Shown one piece after another: positions 29,149 to 38,800 of a stretch of 64,000 bases of DNA. The stretch covers positions 124,001 to 188,000 of the forward strand of contig NZ_SDHX01000002.1 in the NCBI RefSeq assembly GCF_004118375.1, given 5' to 3'. Each line of letters starts with the position of its first letter. Positions within the stretch are counted from its first letter, which is position 1. Source of the stretch: Oleiharenicola lentus (GTDB lineage Bacteria > Verrucomicrobiota > Verrucomicrobiia > Opitutales > Opitutaceae). Made by a program: the position numbers and the translations under genes. The notes under the pieces are model-generated. The model was not told the DNA's origin, ran no database searches, and saw nothing but the letters and a program-made list of their open reading frames with translations.

Positions 29149-29387
29149 GAGAAGTGGGGTGGCAGAAAGCACCACGAACGAGTCCGCGGCAATCGGACAC
29201 GCAAGCGGAGATTTATAACGTATTATATTTCAAAAGCCGGGATGTGACGCCTGCTCCCGGACGCGGCTGCTTCCTCCTGGGCCGACCGGCTAGGCCCTTC
29301 TAGCCGCCTGCCCCAGAGCGGGCCGGCGGGGTTTGCGGTATTCTCCGGCGTCCGGTCCCCCATACCCGGCCACATTTCCTCCACGCC

Positions 29388-30812
29388 ATGATCTTCAACT
29401 CCCTCACCTTTGTCGTCTTCTTCGCCGCGGTCCTCGCCGCCTATTGGGCGATCCCCTCCTGGGGCGCGCGCAAGAACATCCTGCTCGGCGCGAGCTACCT
29501 GTTCTATGCCGCCTGGAACCCGCCCTTCGTGCTGCTGCTGGTGCTCTCCACACTGATCGACCACGTCGCCGGCGCCCGGATGGCCGCCGCCACCCGCCCC
29601 GCCGCCCGCAAGGCCTGGCTGGCCTTCAGCCTCGTCGCTAACCTCGGCATGCTCGGCTACTTCAAATACGGCACCTTCGTGCTGGAGAACTTCCAGGCGC
29701 TGCTCGCGCTCGCCGGCATCACCTACGTGCCGCCGCAGATGAACATCGTGCTGCCGGTCGGCATCTCGTTCTACACGTTCCAGACCCTCTCCTACTCGCT
29801 CGACATCTACCGCGGGCAAATGGCGCCGGTGCGGTCCTTCCGCGACTTCGCGCTTTATGTGACGTTTTTCCCGCAGCTGGTGGCCGGCCCCATCGTGCGC
29901 GCCGTGGACTTCCTGCCGCAGATGGTGAACGCCCCGCGCCCGCAGGCCGGTCGTATGGCCTGGGGCCTGTTCCTGATGACGCTCGGTCTGTTCCAAAAGG
30001 CGGTGCTCGCCGACACCCTGCTCTCGGGCGCGGCCGACTCGGTCTTCGGTTTCCGCGGCCCGCTGGCCGGACTGGACGCGTGGACCGGCGTGCTGGCCTT
30101 CTCCGGCCAGATCTTCTTCGACTTCGCCGGCTATTCGACCTGCGCCATCGGCGCGTCGCTCTGCCTCGGTTTCTCGCTCGGGGACAACTTCCGCTTTCCC
30201 TACGCCGCCGTGGGCTTCTCCGACTTCTGGCGCCGCTGGCACCTGTCGCTCTCCACGTTCCTGCGCGACTACCTCTACATTCCGCTCGGTGGCAACCGCA
30301 GCGGCGCGGCTCGCATGGTCATCAACCTCGTCATCGTGATGCTGCTCGGCGGCCTCTGGCACGGCGCGGCCTGGACCTTCGTGGTCTGGGGCCTGATTCA
30401 TGGCCTGATGCTGGTATTGGAGCGCGGGCTGCGCCACCTCTTCAAGGACGCCGCGTGGACCCAGACGCTCGGCGTGCAGCTCCTGCTCGGCCTCGCGACC
30501 TATGTCGTCGTCTGCATCGCGTGGGTCTTCTTCCGCGCCGGCAACTTCGGCACTGCGCTGGGCCTGCTCGCCGCCATGACCGGCAACCTCCCCATCGCCG
30601 GCGAGGCCATCCTGTCCACGCGCCAGATCGCGCAGGTCGCACTGGTTACCGTCGGCCTGCTCGGCGCCCACTGGCTCCTGCGCCACACCACGCTCGAGGC
30701 CGTCGTCGCCCGCAGCCCGCGCTGGGTTTTGAGCGGCGTGTGGTCGCTCATGCTTTTCACCCTCATTCTCAACCAAGGAAACGGCAATGCATTCATCTAC
30801 TTCCAATTCTGA
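29388..30812 (+). CDS. MBOAT-family O-acyltransferase (AlgI-like)
   Basis: 474 residues with about eleven membrane helices. The MBOAT signature is complete: FFPQLVAGPIVRAVDFLPQ, the conserved SDFWRRWHLSLSTFLRDYLY block and the catalytic His in GGLWHGAAWTF. AlgI-type enzymes hand acyl groups across the inner membrane to O-acetylate exopolysaccharides or other polymers. It overlaps the next gene by 26 bases, in the usual pairing with an SGNH/AlgJ-like partner. Target polymer unknown; the polysaccharide locus 14 kb away is a candidate. Confidence 0.93.
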   Translation: MIFNSLTFVVFFAAVLAAYWAIPSWGARKNILLGASYLFYAAWNPPFVLLLVLSTLIDHVAGARMAAATRPAARKAWLAFSLVANLGMLGYFKYGTFVLENFQALLALAGITYVPPQMNIVLPVGISFYTFQTLSYSLDIYRGQMAPVRSFRDFALYVTFFPQLVAGPIVRAVDFLPQMVNAPRPQAGRMAWGLFLMTLGLFQKAVLADTLLSGAADSVFGFRGPLAGLDAWTGVLAFSGQIFFDFAGYSTCAIGASLCLGFSLGDNFRFPYAAVGFSDFWRRWHLSLSTFLRDYLYIPLGGNRSGAARMVINLVIVMLLGGLWHGAAWTFVVWGLIHGLMLVLERGLRHLFKDAAWTQTLGVQLLLGLATYVVVCIAWVFFRAGNFGTALGLLAAMTGNLPIAGEAILSTRQIAQVALVTVGLLGAHWLLRHTTLEAVVARSPRWVLSGVWSLMLFTLILNQGNGNAFIYFQF

Positions 30813-31917
30813 GTTCGCCCGTGTGATTCCCGACGTGCCCTGGAGGGCCGTCCTCACCGCCACCGCCCTGCTCACCTTCGCGGCCACTGCCGGTTGGGAG
30901 CTCGCCGCCCGCGCGCAGGGCTACGGTCCATCACCCGACGACAACGCCGATCTCTGGGCCGAGCAGCGCGCCAAGGTCCGCCCCGACTCCCTCGTCCTCG
31001 TCGGCACCTCGCGCATGCTCTTCAACGCCGACCTCGATGTGCTGGAGCAGGCGCTCGGCCGCCGGCCAATCCAGCTCGCGCTGGCTGGCAGCTCGCCGTT
31101 CCCGATTCTCGAAAACCTCGCGCAGGACGAGTCGTTCCGCGGCACGGTCATCCTCGACATCGTGCCCGCCATGTTCCTCGCGCCCGGCGGTCCGCCCATG
31201 GAGGTTTCGCAGAAGGCGCTGGCGCGTTACCGCGAGTGGACCCCGGCCCAGCGCTGGAGCCATGCGATCGGGAAGCCACTCGATGCGGGCCTTGCCTTTA
31301 TCAATCAGGACGACCTCGCCCTGCCCAAGCTTCTCGAACGAATCCAGCTGCCCGAGCGCGCCGCCTTCAAGTCCCCGCCGAAGCTTCCGCCGTATTTCTT
31401 CGCCGTGGACGGTGACCGTCGCGGCCGCATGGTGCCCGAGGCCGCCGTCATCGGCAGCCCGCTGCAGCAGCGCGTGGCCCACGGCTGGCTTCCGCTCTTC
31501 TCGCCCCCCCCGCCGCCCTCGTTCATCCCGGCCGAGCAGTTCATGGCCATGATGGGTCAGGCGATCGAGGCGCGCTTCGGCCAGACCGCCAGGCTCATCG
31601 CCGACATTCGCGCCCGGGGCGGCAAGGTCGTGTTTGTCCGCATGCCCGTGCAGGGCCCGCTCGTCGAACGTGAGGAGATGCTCGCGCCGCTCGCCGCCAC
31701 CTGGCACCGCCTCGTGCGGGAGAACGCTGTGCCGGCGATCAACTTCACGGATCACGCCGAGTTGAGCGCGTTCACCCTGCCCGAGTGGTCGCATCTCTCC
31801 GCGCCCGACTCCGTCGAGTTCACGAAGCGTCTCGCACCACACCTGCAGCGCGCGCTCAGCCACGGCGATGCCACCGCCACGGCCAACCTCGTCATGCCCG
31901 GGCCCGTTTCCGGCTGA
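30787..31917 (+). CDS. SGNH-hydrolase-like partner of the MBOAT acyltransferase
   Basis: 376 residues. One N-terminal membrane helix (about 20-42), then an extracytoplasmic domain. LVLVGTSRMLFNADLDVLE near residue 70 has the shape of an SGNH block I (with Thr-Ser in place of Asp-Ser), and EWSHLSAPDSVEF near the C-terminus looks like block V (His). Proteins of this kind complete acyl transfer begun by MBOAT membrane proteins. A proline run (SPPPPPS) near residue 240 interrupts the domain. The 26-base overlap with the MBOAT gene supports one transcript. Confidence 0.7.
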   Translation: MHSSTSNSEFARVIPDVPWRAVLTATALLTFAATAGWELAARAQGYGPSPDDNADLWAEQRAKVRPDSLVLVGTSRMLFNADLDVLEQALGRRPIQLALAGSSPFPILENLAQDESFRGTVILDIVPAMFLAPGGPPMEVSQKALARYREWTPAQRWSHAIGKPLDAGLAFINQDDLALPKLLERIQLPERAAFKSPPKLPPYFFAVDGDRRGRMVPEAAVIGSPLQQRVAHGWLPLFSPPPPPSFIPAEQFMAMMGQAIEARFGQTARLIADIRARGGKVVFVRMPVQGPLVEREEMLAPLAATWHRLVRENAVPAINFTDHAELSAFTLPEWSHLSAPDSVEFTKRLAPHLQRALSHGDATATANLVMPGPVSG

Positions 31918-31973
31918 TTCTGGGGAGAACGCGCCCGGCGGGGACCCGGTTCCGGCCGGGCTCCGCCGCATGC

Positions 31974-32675
31974 TCAAAAGCCGAACGAGCCCTGCGGATC
32001 GGAAAACGCCGCCACCGGTTCCACGCAGGCGGGCTCGTCATGGAGCGCGTGGTTGACGATATCGCCTACCGGCCAAGCCTGCATGCGGCTGTCGGCCAAC
32101 GGCACACACAGGCGGGCCACATCCCCCGCGGTGAGCGGCCCCGGTTGCAGCCAGCGGTCCACGCCCGGGTCGTCGAGGATCACGGGCATGCGGTGATGAA
32201 TCGTCGCCATCAGCCGGTTGGGGCCGCAGGTCAGCAGGGCGTAGCCTGCGGGCCGCTCCGCGGTGGGTTCATCGCAAATTCCCGCCATGAAAAACGGCTG
32301 GCGCTCCTTCAGCGAGATGAGATGCGGCTGGCGCGTGCGTTCAGTGATGCGCTTCCATTCGAAAAAACCGTCGGCGGGTACCACGCAGCGGCGCCGCTGC
32401 ACGGCCTCCCGGAAGGTGGGCTTCTCCAACACGTCCTCGGACCGGGCATTGAAATGGACGGGGGACGCCGCGCCTGCGGTCTTGCGGATTGAGCCCAGCC
32501 CCCAGGGCAGGTGTTCCATTTTGGGTCGTCCGCCCGCCCCGGGGCGAACCACCGGGCTGCGCTGGGTGGGCGCGACATTGAACCGCGCCATGAAGGCGTC
32601 GTAGGTTTCCCCCGTGAGGCTCTCGATCAATCGCTTCAGCGCCTCGACCTGCTGGAAGGTGTAGCGTCCGCACAT
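31974..32675 (-). CDS. SRAP-domain protein (YedK/HMCES family)
   Basis: 233 residues starting MCGRYTF; the catalytic Cys is residue 2 and becomes the N-terminus after Met removal. Other family hallmarks are FNVAPTQ (conserved Asn), VPADGFFEWK (Glu) and HHRMPVIL (His). The family forms a covalent thiazolidine link with abasic sites in single-stranded DNA and protects them. The ATG at 32675 is fixed by the need for Cys2; the longer frame to 32750 is artefactual. It lies 34 bases downstream of the PIG-L gene on the same strand. Confidence 0.95.
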   Translation of the reverse strand: MCGRYTFQQVEALKRLIESLTGETYDAFMARFNVAPTQRSPVVRPGAGGRPKMEHLPWGLGSIRKTAGAASPVHFNARSEDVLEKPTFREAVQRRRCVVPADGFFEWKRITERTRQPHLISLKERQPFFMAGICDEPTAERPAGYALLTCGPNRLMATIHHRMPVILDDPGVDRWLQPGPLTAGDVARLCVPLADSRMQAWPVGDIVNHALHDEPACVEPVAAFSDPQGSFGF

Positions 32676-32709
32676 GGCCGTTCGGGTAACCAGTTTCGCC
32701 GCGGGCAAA

Positions 32710-34041
32710 TCACCGCCGGGCCAGAAACGCCTCGCGCAACCGCATCGCATCCTCGCGGGTCAGCACGAAGAACAGTTCGTTGGGGCGCGGACCACGCCGG
32801 TAGTAGTCGTGGTGTTTCCAGGACGCGCGGACCTCCTCGGTCACCGGCGGCGTCCCGTCGCGCAGATCGAAGGCCCGCAAATCGTGCATGTCCTCCAGGG
32901 CGACCAGCTTCAGTTTTTGGTCCAGCGGCGAAAGCGGCAGGGAACGCAGGCCGCTGAAGAAAAGCTCCGGGCGGCTGGTGGGCGGCAGACCGCTCATCGC
33001 CGCGCGGTCGCCCAGCGGCCAGGCCTCGTTCTCCAGCGCGTGGTTGGTATAGAGCAGCAGTTCGCAACGGCCTTTCCACTTCGTCAGGGCCTCGATCAGT
33101 GCAATCGTGGTGAACTGGTGATCGGGGTGCGCATCAAGCAGCGGGTGCGGAGCGGCGATGACCTCAGGGTTCACGCGTTTCAGCTCCCAGACCAGGTCAT
33201 CCACCAGCGCCTGCCAGGTGCCCTTGAAGGGACGGGCGCGAAGCCCGGAGTCCATATTGAAGCTGCGGTAGTAACCGGGCTCGTCCAGCTTCGCCCTGAG
33301 CGGCGGCACCACGGTCGCCGGCGCCGCCTGCATCTGCCGCAGCACGCCGTCATAGTAGCCGAGGTTGCGCGCCTTGCCGGGTAACACCCCGCCGTAGAAG
33401 GGCACGCTGATGCTGTCCCAGGTGCGGATCCAGCCCTTGATCCGGAAGTGCTCGGCGGGCTCCGGAAAAAGTGTGCCGAAATTCTCCCCGCCGGCGTCGC
33501 CGGCCGTCACCGTGATCACATCGGCGCCGGTCTGCCGGTAGAGGCCGAAGGCCGCGATCTCGGCGTCGTCAGGATGCGGCGCCAGCACGAGCACGCGTCG
33601 CCCGGCGAGCGGCGCGTTGCGATGGAAAAACAACCGCGCCTTCCCGGTCTGCCAGGCAACACTCCGGCCGCTCAGCACCACGGTATCTTCCGCGGCCGCG
33701 CGCAACGGACTCAGATCGAGAAAGCGCCGGCCTCTCGCGCCAATTTCAAAGGCCTGTCGCACGGAAACGCCGCCACGCGCGGCGGTGATCTCCGGCACTT
33801 CCCCGCCCTCCACCGCGACGTTGATTTCCAGGAAGACCGTGTCGCCCGGCCTGGCCTCGGCCGGCCAGGCAAATCCGTCGGGCTTCAGATCAACATTCAC
33901 CATGGCGGTCGCCGTCGCCGCCAGATCGTAGGCATAATCGCCCTGCGGATTGAAACGCGGACGCTGCGCCACCGCCGCCGTCACCAGTCCGAGGCCGAAA
34001 ACCAGGACCGCGTATCCAACGCGTGGAGGCGTGAAAAGCAT
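32710..34041 (-). CDS. Secreted PIG-L/LmbE-type deacetylase
   Basis: 443 residues. N-terminal membrane/signal helix (VGYAVLVFGLGLVTAAVA), a beta-sandwich of about 110 residues, then a PIG-L domain with the zinc motif LAPHPDDAEIAAFG near residue 155 and a second HPLLDAHPDHQ near 290. The family removes N-acetyl groups from GlcNAc-containing molecules. The ATG at 34041 is preferred over the GTG at 34056. Divergent from the DUF3500 gene (84-base gap). Confidence 0.85.
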   Translation of the reverse strand: MLFTPPRVGYAVLVFGLGLVTAAVAQRPRFNPQGDYAYDLAATATAMVNVDLKPDGFAWPAEARPGDTVFLEINVAVEGGEVPEITAARGGVSVRQAFEIGARGRRFLDLSPLRAAAEDTVVLSGRSVAWQTGKARLFFHRNAPLAGRRVLVLAPHPDDAEIAAFGLYRQTGADVITVTAGDAGGENFGTLFPEPAEHFRIKGWIRTWDSISVPFYGGVLPGKARNLGYYDGVLRQMQAAPATVVPPLRAKLDEPGYYRSFNMDSGLRARPFKGTWQALVDDLVWELKRVNPEVIAAPHPLLDAHPDHQFTTIALIEALTKWKGRCELLLYTNHALENEAWPLGDRAAMSGLPPTSRPELFFSGLRSLPLSPLDQKLKLVALEDMHDLRAFDLRDGTPPVTEEVRASWKHHDYYRRGPRPNELFFVLTREDAMRLREAFLARR

Positions 34042-34125
34042 GCGCTCGTCTGGCACGGAACCCGCCGGGCCGCAAGGCCCAAGCCCCCTGCTTGCACCAC
34101 GCTGGCATCCGGATAATCATCCTGC

Positions 34126-35163
34126 ATGCCCCACCCCACCCGGCTCGCCGCGCTGTTGCTGGTCACCTGCCTGTCTGTCTTCGGCCACGAGGATCATCCG
34201 CCCGGCGAAGAGATGGCTGATGCCGCCACGGCGTGGCTCCAGTCGCTCGACGGAACCCAGCGCCAGGCCGCCGTCTATCCGCTCGCCGACGAAGAGCGGG
34301 AAAACTGGCACTTCGTGCCCAAGGCCCGGAACGGCGTTCCGCTCAAGGAGATGACGCCCGCCCAGCGCAAGCTCGCGCGCGACCTGATTGCCGCCGGGCT
34401 CAGCCAGCGCGGCCTGCTCACGACCGATGCGATCATCGCCCTGGAGGATGTGTTGTTCGCGATGGAAGGCACCGCCCGCCGCGATCGCGGGCTTTATCAC
34501 TTTACGATCTTTGGCGCGCCGGACCGCCTCGGCACCTGGGGTTGGCGCATCGAGGGCCATCATCTCTCGGTGAATTTCCTCATCGTGGAAGGCACGAGGA
34601 TTTCGGCCACGCCGATGTTTTTCGGCTCGAATCCCGCCGAGGTGCGTATCGCGCACGCGCATAAAGGCCGGCGTGCGCTTGCGGCCGAGGAAGACCTCGG
34701 CCGCGCCCTCATGCTTTCTTTCAACCCCGAACAGCGGAGCACAGCCTTGATCAGTACCCGGGCCCCCGCCGACATCATCACCGGCAACGACCGTCAGGCC
34801 CTGCTCGCCGCGCCCAGCGGCCTGTCCTACGCGCAGATGAACCACGCCCAACAGGCGCAACTGCGCGCGTTGACCGAAGTGTATGCCGGACGCCTCCGCG
34901 CGGAGCTGGCCGCCGCCGAACTGCAAAAGATTGCCGACCGCGGTTGGAACAAGGTCCACTTCGCCTGGGCCGGCGGACTTGAGCGCGGCGACGCCCATTA
35001 CTACCGGATTCACAGCCCCGACTTCGTCATTGAATATGACAACACGCAGAACGGTGCGAATCACATCCATACGACCTGGAGGGACTTCCGCGGCGATTTC
35101 GGTCGGGACCTGCTCAAGGAACACCATCTTGAGTCACACGCTCAGGATAAGGCCAAACACTGA
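34126..35163 (+). CDS. DUF3500 secreted protein
   Basis: 345 residues with a signal peptide (TRLAALLLVTCLSVFG) and the DUF3500 pattern: GLYHFTIFGAPD, TWGWRIEGHHLSVNF, and a late HFAWAGGLERGDAHYYRIHSPDF followed by NGANHIHTTWRDF. The many conserved His/Asp residues suggest a metal site, but no activity is established for the family. It stands alone, divergent from the PIG-L gene. Confidence 0.85.
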   Translation: MPHPTRLAALLLVTCLSVFGHEDHPPGEEMADAATAWLQSLDGTQRQAAVYPLADEERENWHFVPKARNGVPLKEMTPAQRKLARDLIAAGLSQRGLLTTDAIIALEDVLFAMEGTARRDRGLYHFTIFGAPDRLGTWGWRIEGHHLSVNFLIVEGTRISATPMFFGSNPAEVRIAHAHKGRRALAAEEDLGRALMLSFNPEQRSTALISTRAPADIITGNDRQALLAAPSGLSYAQMNHAQQAQLRALTEVYAGRLRAELAAAELQKIADRGWNKVHFAWAGGLERGDAHYYRIHSPDFVIEYDNTQNGANHIHTTWRDFRGDFGRDLLKEHHLESHAQDKAKH

Positions 35164-35229
35164 TCTGTGCCTATTCCGCTGGAGACCTGTTGTTTAGATT
35201 CTGGTTAAGCAGCAGTCTGAAATTTCTTA

Positions 35230-35447
35230 AAAAAGTTCTGGACTCATGCAGTCCAGTTCGCGACATTCAACCTGCATCAGGAAAGGATCGGCCGAAAGAC
35301 CGGTTCTGCCAACCGAGCCTAGGAGTGGTTACGGTGGTTTCGAGTGACGCAAGTCACCCGGATGTGAGAGCGGTAAAACGCTCTAACAAAAAACTCCTCC
35401 TAAAAAGCGAAACGCCGCCTGATGCCCTCAGGCGGCGTTCGTTTTTC
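35230..35447 (+). ncRNA. Candidate structured RNA ending in a terminator
   Basis: The 340-base gap between DUF3500 and the next small gene folds well by eye. CTGGACT/AGTCCAG (35238-35256) is a perfect hairpin. AGGAGT (35321-35326) pairs with ACTCCT (35393-35398) and encloses two hairpins: GTGAC-GCAA-GTCAC (35344-35357, a GNRA tetraloop) and AGAGCG/CGCTCT (35367-35384). A 12-bp terminator stem AACGCCGCCTGA/TCAGGCGGCGTT (35411-35439) plus five T (35442-35446) ends it. It matches no riboswitch consensus I can recall. It could be a small RNA or a leader that attenuates the gene at 35504. Confidence 0.45.
35411..35446 (+). terminator. Rho-independent terminator
   Basis: Perfect 12-bp GC-rich stem, 5-base loop, then GTTTTT. 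It ends the candidate RNA (or DUF3500 transcript) 57 bases before the next start codon. Confidence 0.92.
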
Positions 35448-35503
35448 CGGAAAAACCCTGATGCGCGAACGATTAACCAAAAACAGCTAACCGCTCACGC
35501 ATC

Positions 35504-35764
35504 ATGTCCGCCAACCTCCTCACCCTCGCCTCGCTGCGCATCAGCGAATCGAACCCGAACCACCACCTCTGGAACAACAACGGGACGTGGTTCCTCCACT
35601 ACACGGTCTATCCGACCCCCTTTACCAAGGAGCGCATCCGCCGCTCGCTCGGCACGAAGGACGTGAAGGTCGCCCGCGAACGCCGCGACAACTTCTTCAG
35701 CCTGCTCGCCAAGCAGGGCACCTCCGGTGTGCCGGTGGCGGAACAGACCTCGGCTTTCGCCTGA
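35504..35764 (+). CDS. Stand-alone integrase arm-type (AP2-like) DNA-binding domain
   Basis: 86 residues. NNNGTWFLHYTVYPTPFTKE followed by RRSLGTKDVKVARERRDNFF has the pattern of the N-terminal arm-binding domain of tyrosine recombinases: three short strands, then S-L-G-T-x-D, then a helix rich in Arg. No SAM-like core-binding or catalytic domain follows; instead the frame stops cleanly and a strong terminator follows at 35790. It is therefore either a free-standing DNA-binding protein or the stub of a lost integrase. Flanked by terminators on both sides, it forms its own transcription unit. Confidence 0.6.
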   Translation: MSANLLTLASLRISESNPNHHLWNNNGTWFLHYTVYPTPFTKERIRRSLGTKDVKVARERRDNFFSLLAKQGTSGVPVAEQTSAFA

Positions 35765-35789
35765 GCCTGATCATCACCGTAAGCTTCCC

Positions 35790-35818
35790 AGGCGCGCCCA
35801 CCGGCGCGCCTTTTTTGT
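35790..35818 (+). terminator. Rho-independent terminator
   Basis: Stem AGGCGCGCC / GGCGCGCCT with loop CACC, followed by six T and GTTTT. It ends the small integrase-arm gene. Confidence 0.93.
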
Positions 35819-35863
35819 TTTCGCGGCAAAAGGCTCGCGGCGCGGAGAGCCCCGCCCCGCCGT

Positions 35864-38800
35864 TCAAGGAATCCGCAGCTGCATGCCGATGCGGAGCGCG
35901 CTGCTGCCCTGGAGCACGTCGCGGTTCGCTTGGAAAATTTCCTGCCAGCGGTTGGGCGTGCCGTAATAGCGGAGGCTGATGCGGGAGAGGGAATCGCCCT
36001 CGGCCACCGTGTGGAACCGCACCTCGGCCCCCGGACTGGGCGCCGTGCGCACCACCGGCGTGCCGCCCGAGGCGATGGTCGCGGCCGGAGTGCCCAGTCG
36101 CGCCGCCGCGGCAATCTGATCCAGCGTCCCCTGTGCCTGGTTGAGCCGGGCGGACAAAGCCGCGTTCTCCGTGCGGAGCTGGGTGATGGCCGCGATGCGT
36201 TCGCGATCCTGCGCCGAGTGCGCCTCGGTCAGGCGGGCCTGGTTGACGCGCGCCGCCTCGAGCTCCCGCCTGAGCTGAGCCAGTTGGGCCGTGACTGCAT
36301 CCACGTTCTGCTGGCTGCTGCGCTCGGCTTCGGTTTTGAGCTGCTCCGCGGTGCGCGCCACCTGGGTGAGTCGCGCGATGTCGGCCCGGTAGGAGTCCAC
36401 CAGGCGGCGCATGTCCTCGCGCTCCCGTTCGAGTTGGGCATTCGCCTGGGTCAGCTCGGCCACGGTGGAGGTGTGGGCCTCGTCGGCCCGGTCCGCCTCG
36501 GCCACCCGCGTCTGCAGGGCCCCGAGGTCCGCCTGCGCCTTCTCGGCCGCCTGCTGGCTGGCGGCGGCCTGCTGGTTCAGTTCGGCGTGGACCTTCTCCA
36601 GCTCCGCATGCTCACGCTGCAACTGCACGAGCTGGGCGCCCACGGCTTCCAACCGCTCCTGGAGCGCGGCCTTTTCGTCGGCCATGCCGGGCAGCACGGT
36701 CGCCACTTTCTGTGCGTCGGCCAGCTGGGCCCGCAAAGTTTCGCGTTCAAGGGTGAGCGAACGGACCTCGGCCGTCTGTTGCTGCACCTGCCGGCGGGAT
36801 TCCTCGGCCGCGGCGGTGAGTTCCCGGATACGTCCCTGCAGCTGGGCCATCTCGTCGCGACCGGCCGCGGTGTCGCTCTCCTTCGCGGAGACGAGGGCCC
36901 GGTTGGCCTCGGTGAGGGAGCGGTTGGTCTCGCGCGTGCGCTGCAGCTGGGCGGCCAGCGTGCTGATCTCGCGCGCCGCGTTGGTGCGCTCTTCCTCGGC
37001 CTGCGCCTCAAGTTCCTTCACGCGCGCCTGCAGCGTGCTGATTTCCATCCGGAAGGCGTCGGGATTGGCGGCGCTGACCGCCTGCGACTGCGCCGCCAGC
37101 GAGGCGGCCGCGGACTTCTGGGCGTTTTCCAGATCCTGTTCCAACTTCTGGTTCTCGGCGGTCAGCTCGGCCACCGTCGCGTTGAGCTTTTCCACCGTGC
37201 GATTGGCCTCGGTGAGCTCGGTTTGCGCGCGCTGGGTGTCGTCCTGGCCGCGGGTGCGCACGGTCAGCGCATCGGCCAGCTGCTTTTCCGCCTCGCTCAG
37301 GCGCGCCTGCACCTGGGCCAGGTCCTGACGGCTGCGCTCGAGCCCGGCACTCAGCTGGGTATTGTCACGCACCAGCTGTTCGTGCTTGCCGCGTGCGACG
37401 GCGCCGGCCGCCAGCTCCTGCTTCAAGCGGTCATTTTCGCCGGTCAAGCGGACTGCATCGGCCGCCCCCGCCCGGAGCTTCGCAAGTTCGTCGCGCAAAC
37501 CGGCGACCTCGGTGCCGCCCTGTTTCGCCGACGCCAACTCGCCTTCGAGCCGGTCGTTGACCGCCGTCAGCTCGGCGACCGCGGCGCTGCTCTTTTCCAA
37601 AGCCACGTTGGCCTCGCTCAGCTGACGCCGCAAATCGGCGGCGCCCGCACCGGAATTCTCGCCCTGCTGCCGGGCCGCGGTCAGGTCACGCTCCAGCCCG
37701 GCAATCCGGGAGTTGGCCAGCATCAGCGAATCGCGCAGGGCGGCCACGTTGCTGGCATCCGTCCGGACATTGGCCAGCTCCGTCTGCAACGCCTGGTTTG
37801 CCGCCGAAAGGGTCGCTACCTCGGACGACAAACGGGCGGCGTCGGGCCCCGGCGCGGTCGGACGGGCGGAATCGGCCAGCTGCTTTTCCAGTCCGGCCTG
37901 CCGCTGGCGGAGATCGGTCACCGTCGCCTCGAGCGCGGCAACCGCGGCGGTCTTTTCATTGAGTGTTTTCTCCAGCGCCTGGGACCACTGCTCCAAGTCC
38001 TTCTTTTCCGTCTGGAGTGTGCGGATCTCCTGCTGGAACTGGGCCAGGGCCTGGTCGCTCGCGGGGCGCGACGGGGCGGAGGCTTTGCTTTCCAATTCGG
38101 TCACGCGGGCGGTCAGCTGGCGGTTTTCGGTTTCCAGCTTGGCGGCCAGCTCCCGGGCGGAGCGCACGGCCGCCGCGGTCTGTTCTGGATCGGTGGTGGC
38201 GCCGGTGGGCTGGCTGCGCAGGGCGCGCAACTGGGTGTTCAGCGCGAGCAGCTCGATGGTGGCGCGTTTGACCTCGTCGTTGAGCCGGGCGTTGTCGCGC
38301 TGGAGAGTCGCCATGAGGCCGGATGGCTGGGCGGGCTCCGCGCCGCCCGCCGCGGAGGTCGAGGCCGCCGTCTCCTTCTCCTGCTGCAGTCGACGGTTGG
38401 CCTCGGCGAGTTGCGCGCCAGTTTGCTCCGCCTCCCGCAGGGCGGCGGCCGACTTCTCCAACCGGGCCGTGAGGGCGGCGACCTCCGCCTGAAGGCGGGT
38501 CAATTCCGCCGGCGCGGGCGCCGTCTGGCCACCCGCTCCGGCCCGAATTTGCTGCAACTCCTGCTGCAAGTCGCGAATCTGGGCCGCCAACATGGCGGAC
38601 TGGCGTTCGGCGGTCTCTTTGTCCGCGGTCAGCGACTCCACGCGGGCAGCCAACCGGCGGCTTTGTTCCCGCAACTGCTCCACCAGGTTGGTCGGAGCCG
38701 GGCCGGCGGCCGGGGCCGCGCTCGTGTTCGAAGACGCCGCGGCGCCAGCGGCAGAGGCTCCTCCCAGTTGCCGGGTGGCCGCGGCGAGTTGCTCCGGACT

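Noticed and set aside
29388-31917. Alginate biosynthesis cluster
   Set aside because: Only the MBOAT/SGNH pair is present; no alginate polymerase, epimerase or export genes surround it.
35320-35398. Possible integron attC site next to the integrase-like domain
   Set aside because: The core GTTRRRY/RYYYAAC pair is not present and the small protein lacks any catalytic domain.
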